In this document: piece after piece, positions 21,339 through 28,010 of the stretch | Position numbering within the stretch: position 1 is the first letter of the stretch | How the letters are laid out: each line of letters starts with the position of its first letter | Assembly: GCF_020172665.1 (NCBI RefSeq) | Contig: NZ_CP083985.1 | Location: 2,108,426 to 2,139,756 of the forward strand | DNA from: [Mycobacterium] zoologicum | Lineage (GTDB): Bacteria > Actinomycetota > Actinomycetes > Mycobacteriales > Mycobacteriaceae | Length of the DNA: 31,331 nt | Direction of reading: 5' to 3' | Notes under the pieces: generated by a model | The model's input: only the letters and a program-made list of their open reading frames with translations | What the model was told of the DNA's origin: nothing | Databases searched by the model: none | Translations under genes and position numbers: made by a program

Positions 21339-21412
21339 CGGGCTGTGGCGCAGTTTGGTAGCGCACTTGACTGGGGGTCAAGTGGTCGCAGGTTCAAATC
21401 CTGTCAGCCCGA
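21339..21412 (+). tRNA. proT-like: tRNA-Pro (GGG anticodon)
   Basis: The 74 bases fold as a cloverleaf: acceptor CGGGCTG/CAGCCCG with discriminator A, D stem GCGC/GCGC, anticodon stem CTTGA/TCAAG around the loop CTGGGGG (anticodon GGG), and T stem GCAGG/CCTGT with TTCAAAT. CCA is not encoded. It reads CCC proline codons. Its 3' half is part of the 54-bp attL repeat, so the gene is the integration site of the downstream element and is kept intact by it. Confidence 0.96.
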
Positions 21413-21424
21413 CTTAGGAAAATG
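21371..21424 (+). repeat. attL: attL core, 54-bp direct repeat copy 1
   Basis: The repeat begins in the anticodon loop of tRNA-Pro (CTGGGGG) and runs through the 3' end to GGAAAATG. It is identical over 54 bases to 25438-25491; the bases just outside differ on both sides (A versus C on the left, C versus G on the right). Confidence 0.93.
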
Positions 21425-21554
21425 CGATCTGAACTGCGGTTATGTTGCGATTAGTCCGTGATGGGCGCCTGCGGTGGTGGCCGCGCTTGGGACCACAGTG
21501 GTGTTGGCGATGCCCTCGGTTGGCTTGTGCCTGGGAGTTTCTGGCATCCAGACC

Positions 21555-21591
21555 GCACGTTATGCACGCTATGCGAGCCTGTGCACGTTAT
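21555..21591 (+). repeat. three GCACG(T/C)TAT nonamers
   Basis: GCACGTTAT occurs at 21555-21563 and 21583-21591, and GCACGCTAT directly adjoins the first at 21564-21572. The repeats lie 131 bases inside attL, in the 233-base gap between the tRNA and the primase-helicase gene, where no gene is visible. A related sequence (ACGTCATGCGCGATAC, 25333-25348) lies 90 bases inside attR. Placement and tandem form suggest recombinase arm-binding sites; iterons or a repressor operator are alternatives. Confidence 0.5.
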
Positions 21592-21657
21592 ACGGCTCAC
21601 CCGGACGGCCCTCTTGCTGCCGAAATTGACCGCTGGTCAAGTGGGGTAGCCGTAGTT

Positions 21658-24027
21658 TCATCGGATCATCTTGCGTGGGTCGGGGAAGCCCATCTTGAGG
21701 TAGCCGGGCGCTCGTTTCTTCAGTGATGAGGCGATGACGGGAGTGAGCTCGTCGTGGTAGTCGTGCACGGTTGCGGTGGTTTTCGAGGGGTAGGGGCGGG
21801 TGATGCGACCGATGTATTGCACGAGCCGGTTCTTGAAGGTGATTGGGGCGGCCAGGAACAGCGTGTCAAGGGCTGGGCAGTCGAAGCCTTCGCCGATGAA
21901 CGAGCTGGTGCCGACGATCAGGAGTGGGTCCGAATCGGGCGTGTGGTTGGCGAGTTGGTCGGTGATCTGGCGGCGTTCACGAGCCTTCATGCCGCCGCAC
22001 AGAACGGTGACAGCCCTTCCCGCGGTGCGTAGTTGGTCGGTGATGGCGTTGAGATGCTTGACTCAGGTGGTGAGCACCAGGATGTTGGCCCCGGTTTCGG
22101 CGGCAGCCCGCACGTCGTCGACGATCTGCTCAAGTCGAGCCTGGTCGGCGACGAGGGCGCGGTAGATCTCAGCCATTCCACCAGGTGCGGTGGGGTCGGC
22201 GTCGCCGCTGTAGTGGAATGGGGTTGGGTGCAGGTGCAGAACCGGGTGGGGTGTCAGTAGGTCGGAATCGTCGACGGGGAGTTGTCCGGTCTTGGGTGGC
22301 TCGATGGCCACGTGGTGGGATCCGAGTTGGTGATAGATCAGGTCTTCGAGTCCGTCGCGGCGTTCCGGCGTGGCGGTCAAGCCGAGCCAGTACCGTGCGG
22401 AGATGCGGGTCAGGACGCCGAAGAATGCGCTGGCGGCGACGTGGTGGCATTCGTCGACGATGACGAATCCGTAGTCGGCGGTGATGTCTTTGACATTGTC
22501 GCGGCGAGCGAGTGTTGGCAGCAGGGCGATGTCGAGGATGCCGGTGGCTTTCGACCGTCCGCCGCCGATTTGACCGCACTTGAAACCGAGGTGCCTGCTG
22601 ATGCGGTCGCGCCATTGGTCGGCGAGGGCTTTGCGATCGACCAATACCAGTGTCGAGGTAGATCGCGATTCGATTGCCGCGCAAGCGATGACTGTCTTGC
22701 CGGTACCCGGTGGCGCGACGAGAACACTGGTGTCTTGTTCGAGGAGCTGGTGCAATGCGGCGGTCTGGGACGTTCGCAGCGGCGTACTGCAGGTGAGGTG
22801 GTGGGGTTCGCCAAGAACACGTTTGTCGTCCACATGCAACGTGCTGTCGGCCGATGCGACGAGATCATTCAGCAGGGGATGCAGGCCACGGGGCAGGACA
22901 AGGTCTCCGTCAGCGGTTTCGTCGTAGCTGTAGAGGAATCGTGGTGTGTCCCAGGTGCTGCGGCGGGCGCGTTGGCGCGCATCGAATTCCGGGTTGCGTA
23001 TCGATGCGGCGTGTTTGACGGCCGAGATCATCGCCGGGCCCAGATCGTTGGCGGTCAGGGTGAGTCGTGAGCTGAACTCTGCCCGCACGATTGCCGCCGG
23101 TCGTGGGATGATGCGCGACGACGTCGGTAGTTGCAGACGCCGGACATGGTGGCCGATCTGTGGGGCGGGAAGTTGGCGCGCCAACGCGGTCACGTCTTTG
23201 GTGGACAATCGGGCGATGCTGGACAGGTAGGCCCACTGATCCTCGTAGGGCTCCAGGGTGGCCGGATCGAGGAAGACGGTAGTGCCGTGTTGGCGGCGCT
23301 TGCCGTTCATCGGGGCGGCGATCAGATTGCCCACCCCACGTCCGGTGTGCACATCCTGGGACGGGAACAAGCGGTCATAGCTGCTCAGTTGCATGCTGCC
23401 ACGCAGGCGGAATGCCTCACCCAGCAGACTTGTGGCGATGCTGCGAGCTACCGATGCCGAGATCTCATGAGCGAAGAAGATCCACACATGAGCGCCGCGT
23501 CCGGATTGCGATACCTCCAGTGCGGCCGGAATCCCATAGGACCGTGCTGCTTTCATGTAGGCGAGCGCGTCAAGCATCGCGGCTTGCTTGTCGAAGTCCG
23601 CCGCGACCCACCAACAGGTGTCATCATCGCTGAGCGGATACAAACCGATATGTGCCTCACCACGCAGATGCGCATCGACAACCTCGGGCGTCAGTGGGAG
23701 ATACGGCGCGTCGGCCCGATTCATCCCCTTGCGCCAGTAGCCTTTGATCGCCGGCATCCAGCCCGAGCGGCCATCTCGTCGATTCTCCCAGCGCAGTGCG
23801 TAAACATCGGTGCGACAACGGAACAGATCGAAGAAGAACCGCACCTTATCGGCAGAGCTGGAACCCATTGTCACCGGTGAGGTCGGCGCTCCCGTTAGCG
23901 TCGCCTGGTCGCTGGCGGCGGCACGTGCCTGTTCCTCACTCAGCTGAAGAAGACGCCGCAGACGCACATTGTCGGCGCGCAGCGTGTCCAACTCGCCGGG
24001 GAAATTCTCGATACCGCTAACGATCAC
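21658..24027 (-). pseudogene. primase-SF2 helicase of TOTE type, interrupted by TGA
   Basis: Read through, this is one 789-codon frame. Residues 1-45 form a coiled coil (LDTLRADNVRLRRLLQL). About 60-275 is an archaeo-eukaryotic primase domain with DVYALRWEN, the catalytic D144-F-D146, the SGRGAH motif (H179) and SYDRLFPSQD (216-224). A DEAD/DEAH-type SF2 helicase follows with Walker A PPGTGKT (438-444), DECHH (524-528) and TATP (550-553). Codon 655 is TGA (22063-22065), directly after ILVLTT. Beyond it the same frame continues with KHLNAITDQL, motif V GTSSFIGEGFDCP and motif VI QYIGRITRP. A CGA-to-TGA change would explain it. The 654-residue product would lack motifs V-VI and should not work as a helicase, though the primase part could. 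The GTG start lies right after AAGGAGG, 17 bases downstream of the PIN gene in the same operon. Confidence 0.88.
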
Positions 24028-24044
24028 TCCTCCTTGAATAGCGG

Positions 24045-24617
24045 CTACATGACGCTGCGGATGAGTTCGACGGCCTCGAACATGGCGTAGCGTGCCACGA
24101 GGTGGTCGAGGATCTCGTCGACACTGGACGAAGGCCGAACGAATCTGGAAGCCATCGCAATCACTGCTCGATAGGCGACGTCGGGGGACACCGCGACGGT
24201 GTCGCCGGCGAACTGAGCCGGTGAGATCACCGTGAGTAGTTTGGGGATCTTTGACGGGGGAAAGTCCTTCAAATTATTGGTGACGATCACCTCCGCTCCG
24301 CCAACCAGTGCAGCGGCAACAACGTGTTCGTCATCGATGTCGGGCAGCCCAAACGTGCCTTCTAGGCTTTCCCAGTTCACCACGATGGCGTCATCGAAAG
24401 CTGTGCTCATGCGATCGACCAGGTGTTGCGCTCGCCGTGCCGCGGGAGCTGGGTCGTGACCGCGGCCGATGAGCTTCTGCGCTTCGTGGTAACGCAATTC
24501 ATCGAGGATCGCTGTTGACCACAGCGGTCGGTACAACCCCTCGACTGCGAGCGACAGCAGGAAATCCCGCTGCAGGCTTGGCCACAGCACTGAGGTGTCC
24601 AACAGCGCAGCGAACAT
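24045..24617 (-). CDS. PIN-domain ribonuclease toxin
   Basis: The 190-residue protein opens with MFAALLDTSVLWP, in which D7 is the first PIN acidic residue. A conserved Glu follows in LDELRYHEAQ, and DIDDEHVVAAALVGGAEVIVTNNLKDF supplies the further aspartates of the metal site. PIN toxins cut RNA, often tRNA or rRNA, when their antitoxin is lost. The last 50 residues form a helical extension. The gene lies 12 bases after the HTH gene and has no clear Shine-Dalgarno, which suggests translational coupling to the antitoxin. The pairing of an excisionase-type HTH protein with a PIN protein is recurrent in actinobacteria. The catalytic residues look intact. Confidence 0.85.
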   Translation of the reverse strand: MFAALLDTSVLWPSLQRDFLLSLAVEGLYRPLWSTAILDELRYHEAQKLIGRGHDPAPAARRAQHLVDRMSTAFDDAIVVNWESLEGTFGLPDIDDEHVVAAALVGGAEVIVTNNLKDFPPSKIPKLLTVISPAQFAGDTVAVSPDVAYRAVIAMASRFVRPSSSVDEILDHLVARYAMFEAVELIRSVM

Positions 24618-24629
24618 TTTTCGATGTTG

Positions 24630-25166
24630 TCAGCGCGTGGTGGCGTTGGCTCGCCGCCGCCCGGCGACGACTCGGCGCGCCTCACGCAGCTGCTGGCGAA
24701 TTACTTCCGGGTCGTCGTCAGCGTCGATGTCGACCGCGGTGGCCGCCAGCGCCTCATACTGGCGATTGCGACGTTGCTCGCGGTAGGTGAGAACGTCGTC
24801 GAGCAACAGTCGATGGCGATTGCCGATCCGCTCAGCCGGCAACGTACCGTCGGTGATCAGGCGGACCACCGTCGGGCGGCTGACTCCCAACAGGTCTGCG
24901 GCTTGTTGGGTGGTCAGCTTCATCGTCTGTGGCGCGATGGTGACGGCCTTGCCGGCATGGAGTGCGGCCACCACTTTTTTCAGCGCTTGATGCACTGTCG
25001 GCGGTAGGTCGATCCGGTCGTGCTCGTCGACCCCAACGAGCGCATAGCGAGGCGAGGCGGCCGACCCGCGCACCCGCTCATGAGCGGCGAGGAACCCGAC
25101 GACGAGGGCCATCTCGTCACGCCCTTCCGGGACGAACGTTGCCGCCTCGACCACCTCTGCGCTCAC
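24630..25166 (-). CDS. HTH antitoxin, excisionase-type DNA-binding domain
   Basis: The 178-residue protein has a MerR/excisionase-like helix-turn-helix at about 83-133: KLTTQQAADLLGVSRPTVVRLI followed by the wing GTLPAERIGNRHRLLLDDVL and a basic helix YREQRRNRQ. The N-terminal 75 residues (YALVGVDEHDRIDLPP, VHQALKKVVAAL) form a separate domain, and the C-terminus is Arg-rich. It should bind and silence the adjacent PIN toxin and repress the operon. Because the fold is that of recombination directionality factors, a second role in excision cannot be excluded. GTG 25166 is preceded by AGGAG on the minus strand. Confidence 0.83.
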   Translation of the reverse strand: MSAEVVEAATFVPEGRDEMALVVGFLAAHERVRGSAASPRYALVGVDEHDRIDLPPTVHQALKKVVAALHAGKAVTIAPQTMKLTTQQAADLLGVSRPTVVRLITDGTLPAERIGNRHRLLLDDVLTYREQRRNRQYEALAATAVDIDADDDPEVIRQQLREARRVVAGRRRANATTR

Positions 25167-25198
25167 TCCGGGCTCCTATCCAACCAAAACGAAATAAA

Positions 25199-25219
25199 TT
25201 TCGGGATGTTCGAATAATA
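25199..25219 (-). promoter_or_regulatory. AT-rich promoter/operator of the HTH-PIN-primase operon
   Basis: Upstream of the antitoxin is the most AT-rich stretch of the area (25186-25220). On the minus strand it offers TATTAT (25219-25214) as a -10 and the inverted repeat TTCG-N7-CGAA (25200-25214) near the expected start of transcription, a natural place for autorepression by the HTH protein. The rest of the gap up to attR (25220-25437) shows no gene. Confidence 0.4.
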
Positions 25220-25437
25220 CCGCGTCTCCTTCAGAGCCGCACGGCCGGATCGCAGGACAACGGCCGCTGGAATTTGGGCGGCGAAGAGCACGGCAACCCG
25301 GCCCCTGGGGTGCGGGACCACCCAGGGACCACACGTCATGCGCGATACCGAACGACCTGCGCATCCATGAACGTCACGCACCGCACCTGGGGGGACACGG
25401 CCGCCGGCGACCTGGGAAAACGCGTTACCGCTACTTC

Positions 25438-25491
25438 CTGGGGGTCAAGTGGTCGCAGGTTCAAATCCTGTCAGCCCGACTTAGGAAAATG
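25438..25491 (+). repeat. attR: attR core, 54-bp direct repeat copy 2
   Basis: This is the second exact copy of the tRNA-Pro 3' portion plus flank. It lacks the tRNA 5' half, so it is not a tRNA gene but the displaced end of the original attachment site. Confidence 0.93.
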
Positions 25492-25676
25492 GGTATTGAC
25501 TTGCGAAGATACGGAAATTTCTTCAGCATGCGTACCCGAGATGACAACCACTCGGGGGTGCTGGCGACGCTGTCCTGCTGTTTCCGGTGAACCAGGGGGC
25601 GCTTCTGGCCTTGAGAATCGGCTGGGCTGAACGGATGGCGCGGCGCTCTGGTGCCAGTCGCGACGGTGGAGCGGAC

Positions 25677-26426
25677 TCATCCCGTCGCGCGGTGCGGTCC
25701 CGGGTGACCAATCCGACGGATGCAGGTGGTCCGTGCCCGTGGCATCGCGGCGCCGCAGCGTTTTTCGGTGCGGCGCTTGAGGATGTCGGTGGCGTCCGCG
25801 TAATCCGATCGGGTGCGTGCGGCGCGCATGACCGCGGCCAGGGCGTTGTACTGGTCGGGCTGGCCGGACTCGTCGTAACCGTCTCGCATCGCGGCTTCGG
25901 CTTCGGCGCGCGACACCACTGCGGCGAGTTCTTCGGGGAGCAGTCCCAGTTGCACCAGTGCCCGAACCAGGTGTGCCTCAGCGGGTGGGGGCGCGTAGTC
26001 CCAGCCGTTGAGCCCCACCTTCTCGGCGATGACGTCGAGCAGGGCGAGAGCGTCCCAGAGCTGGGTGGCCTCTTCTTCGGTGAGCCGCCCGGACCGCACC
26101 AGGGCGTTCGCGACGTCATAGACCGCGTTCGCGGTGCGCGGGCCGGCGCAGATCACCTCGATGAGCCCGACACCCTGCTCGAGGCGTGCGGCGAAGACGA
26201 CGCGGTGCTTGCGGCTGAGCACCTCCACGGTGTTCAGGCCCGCGAGGCGGTCGGCGGCCGACCGGTTGCTCAGAGGGTGCTTGCCGATTGGGTTCTTACA
26301 AAGAGTCACCACCTCGGTGATCACCGACTCCCGCTCATCGAGTGTCAGCTCGTCCAAGTACAGCAGAAAGTCCTCGGAGAAGACGATCTCGGCCTGATCG
26401 TCGGGCGGCCGCTGGTTACCGCGCAT
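25677..26426 (-). CDS. RelE-like toxin with C-terminal extension
   Basis: The first 100 of 249 residues look like a RelE/ParE-fold toxin: AEIVFSEDFLLYLDELT, then NPIGKHPLSNRSAADRLAGLNTVEVL, and HRVVFAAR with a C-terminal strand IEVICAGPR. Toxins of this fold usually cut mRNA on the ribosome. A longer helical domain (GRLTEEEATQLWDALALLD, EKVGLNGWDYAPPP) follows, and the end has C-X10-C-X5-H-X3-H (RCGAAMPRARTTCIRR, GHPGPH), a possible metal site. The frame is open to 26594, but ATG 26426 follows from the 11-base overlap with the antitoxin gene. I recognise the pair from actinobacteria but know no tested member. Confidence 0.75.
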   Translation of the reverse strand: MRGNQRPPDDQAEIVFSEDFLLYLDELTLDERESVITEVVTLCKNPIGKHPLSNRSAADRLAGLNTVEVLSRKHRVVFAARLEQGVGLIEVICAGPRTANAVYDVANALVRSGRLTEEEATQLWDALALLDVIAEKVGLNGWDYAPPPAEAHLVRALVQLGLLPEELAAVVSRAEAEAAMRDGYDESGQPDQYNALAAVMRAARTRSDYADATDILKRRTEKRCGAAMPRARTTCIRRIGHPGPHRATG

Positions 26427-26736
26427 CCGACCCGGCGCGCAGTTGCTCCGCGCGCTGCCGCACACGGTGGGCGTCGACACCAACCTTCGCGCACAGCTCG
26501 TCCAGGCTGTACCGGCGAGACCGCTGCGCAACCAGGTCTGCGGCGGACTCCGCGACGGCCCAAGCGGCTTCGCGGACCTCGCGCACCTCGGCATCGACGC
26601 GGGCGGGGGAATCCACCACGGCGACCACCCGACCGTGACTGGTCAGGGCCACACGGTTGTCCTCGCTCAGCTCAGCGAGGGCGGAGACACCCTTGCGCGC
26701 CGCGAGGGACACGGGCACGTTCACTGTCGGGGACAT
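26416..26736 (-). CDS. Phd/YefM-like antitoxin
   Basis: The 106-residue protein has the Phd/YefM-like N-terminal pattern VNVPVSLAARKGVSALAEL with the strand VALTSHGRVVAVVDSPARV. A long charged helix follows, and a C-terminal segment RYSLDELCAKVGVDAHRVRQRAEQL may be the toxin-binding part or a second HTH. It overlaps its toxin gene by 11 bases, the usual antitoxin-first order. The start ATG 26736 is backed by a TATAGA hexamer eight bases upstream. Confidence 0.78.
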   Translation of the reverse strand: MSPTVNVPVSLAARKGVSALAELSEDNRVALTSHGRVVAVVDSPARVDAEVREVREAAWAVAESAADLVAQRSRRYSLDELCAKVGVDAHRVRQRAEQLRAGSDAR

Positions 26737-26737
26737 T

Positions 26738-26771
26738 CTGCAACTCTATACATATCTGTGCAGTACTGCAA
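26738..26771 (-). promoter_or_regulatory. promoter and palindromic operator of the Phd/RelE pair
   Basis: On the minus strand TATAGA (26750-26745) precedes the ATG by eight bases, implying a leaderless mRNA. The 12-base perfect palindrome TGCAGTACTGCA (26759-26770) and a further CTGCAA (26738-26743) flank the -10, and CTGCAA recurs at 26766-26771. These are good candidates for autoregulatory antitoxin binding sites. Confidence 0.5.
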
Positions 26772-27495
26772 TGGATTCTCGTCGCGGCGTGGTGAGGTGC
26801 AGCGACTGGATCCGAAGGGGCACATCTACTTCGAGGATCAGTCTGGGGTAGTCCGGGCGGTATGGCTGAAGCGGTCAGTTCCCGCCCAGCGCCCTGCTCG
26901 CCAACGCTGCCGCCGCGGGACTGGCGATGTCCCGCCGCGCCCAGGTGACGGGCTGATCGGTCACGTTACTACCGTCAGTACGCGGTCCCGCCCGACGTTG
27001 AGCGGAAGTGGCGCCAAGACTTGACGGCGGAGAAGATTGCCCAGCTGGACCAACCCGGCAATTGGCGCACTCTGAGCTATCTCTGCCACCACGACGACAC
27101 CAGCTTCCTCCACGAAGTCGTCCGTGCTGAACCACGCGGGGAAGATCCATGCGGCCGTCCGCACCGTGTCCACTCGAACTGCGTCGCTAGACATCGAGAG
27201 CGCCCCTGAAGAGGAGAGACAGGGCCGAGAAGTACAGCTACGTCGGCGGGCACGCGTGCTCACCGAAAACGGCGAACCGCTTCCTGGCTGATCCAGAGCC
27301 AATACCGCCTCTGCGACCTCGACCGAGATGGTTGGAGCGAGTATTGCAGGCGTTTCGTAGCACGTAGATGCCGCGCTCGGGCGCCTGAACCGGCAGCTGC
27401 GACAGTGGCTGCCGACGTGGACCGACCGCTGCTGCCTGTCCCAGGACCGCGTGGCGGACTGCGCCATGGCGCATTGCGGGGCAAACTTGTCGTTC
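26772..27495 (+). other. decayed region with short coding-like fragments
   Basis: No convincing gene fills these 724 bases. Short stretches in successive plus frames read like protein: LDPKGHIYFEDQSGVVRAVW (about 26806-26865), SALLANAAAAGLAMSRRAQV (to about 26947, then a stop), YYRQYAVPPDVERKWRQDL (from 26967) leading into NWRTLSYLCHHDDTSFLHEV, and VGGHACSPKTANRFLADPEP ending at a TAG at 27365. Their frame changes suggest one or more genes broken by frameshifts. I cannot name the ancestral family. Confidence 0.35.
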
Positions 27496-27957
27496 GTGAC
27501 GAAAGAAGACCGACTCCGGCAGATCGCCAGGGATGTATTCCCGGACTGGTCGCGGCCGCCCAGGGTCGTGGTTGAGCAGATCGGGGTGCTGGTCGGGAGA
27601 TGGCCGGTTGAAGGCTTCGCTCGCGAGAAGCTGCCTGATCAGCAGTGCCGTCTGGTGTGGATCGACCGGCACGCGATCGGACAACTGGACTACATCGCAG
27701 ACGCCGCGGAGGAGCAGAATCTGGATGCGCTGATCCGGCCGTTGAGCCAGGTCATTGGAGTCGACGTCAAAGCCTGTGGATCGGCGGACGCTTTCGGGGA
27801 GAGAACGTACCGGCGCGCAGTGATGGTGCACTTCGCATCGGGGAATCCGATTGTGGTCGACACGACCCAATACACGAACGACGGCCTTCGGGGTAACGCC
27901 GACCGGTTCATCGATCGGGTACTGGATGCACTGGCGGGCACGTCCGCCGGGGAATAG
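27496..27957 (+). CDS. hypothetical protein
   Basis: I do not recognise this 153-residue protein. It has balanced composition, codon use typical of the genome, and a globular look, with charged helices (EDRLRQIARDVF, FIDRVLDAL) and strands (AVMVHFASGNPIVVDTT). There is no signal peptide or membrane segment. The frame is open from 27451, but the GTG at 27496 begins the part that looks like protein; neither start has a good Shine-Dalgarno. It lies between decayed sequence and the Pif1-like helicase and may itself be truncated at the N-terminus. Confidence 0.55.
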   Translation: MTKEDRLRQIARDVFPDWSRPPRVVVEQIGVLVGRWPVEGFAREKLPDQQCRLVWIDRHAIGQLDYIADAAEEQNLDALIRPLSQVIGVDVKACGSADAFGERTYRRAVMVHFASGNPIVVDTTQYTNDGLRGNADRFIDRVLDALAGTSAGE

Positions 27958-27998
27958 GCGCCGTGATCGACCAACAACTCGACCGCATTTTCACTCGG

Positions 27999-28004
27999 TA
28001 GGGT
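27999..28004 (+). promoter_or_regulatory. -10 hexamer, leaderless Pif1-type helicase
   Basis: TAGGGT is followed by CCAACC and GTG 28011, which places the first transcribed base on the start codon. It decides the start of the helicase gene. Confidence 0.5.
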
Positions 28005-28010
28005 CCAACC

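Larger units (their letters stand above)
21371..25491. mobile_element. integrated element in tRNA-Pro, no integrase
   Basis: A 54-bp perfect direct repeat bounds this stretch; its left copy is the 3' part of tRNA-Pro plus 12 bases of flank. That is how tyrosine-integrase elements sit in tRNA genes. The unit is 4.07 kb and carries a single minus-strand operon (HTH antitoxin, PIN toxin, primase-helicase). It has visibly lower GC at third codon positions than the housekeeping genes. There is no recombinase gene inside, and I see none in the rest of the window apart from chromosomal xerD, so it is either a deletion remnant or an element mobilised in trans. Confidence 0.85.

Noticed and set aside
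22063..22065. Programmed TGA recoding (selenocysteine or read-through)
   Set aside because: The position lies in a helicase linker with no catalytic role, and no SECIS-like hairpin or other sign of recoding is visible; a plain nonsense change is simpler.
22282..23070. Plus-strand frame of 262 codons in the island
   Set aside because: It runs antisense to the helicase domain and has no recognisable motifs, while the minus frame has all helicase motifs.
25199..25216. LexA/SOS box upstream of the HTH-PIN operon
   Set aside because: Only one half (TCGAAC) matches the mycobacterial consensus; the second half does not have GTTCGA at the right spacing.
25163..25381. Small minus-strand frame upstream of the HTH gene
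   Set aside because: It covers the AT-rich promoter region and the antitoxin start, has no motif, and its codon use is unlike neighbours.
25438..25491. A second tRNA gene
   Set aside because: Only the 3' portion of tRNA-Pro is present; acceptor 5' strand and D arm are missing, so it is attR.
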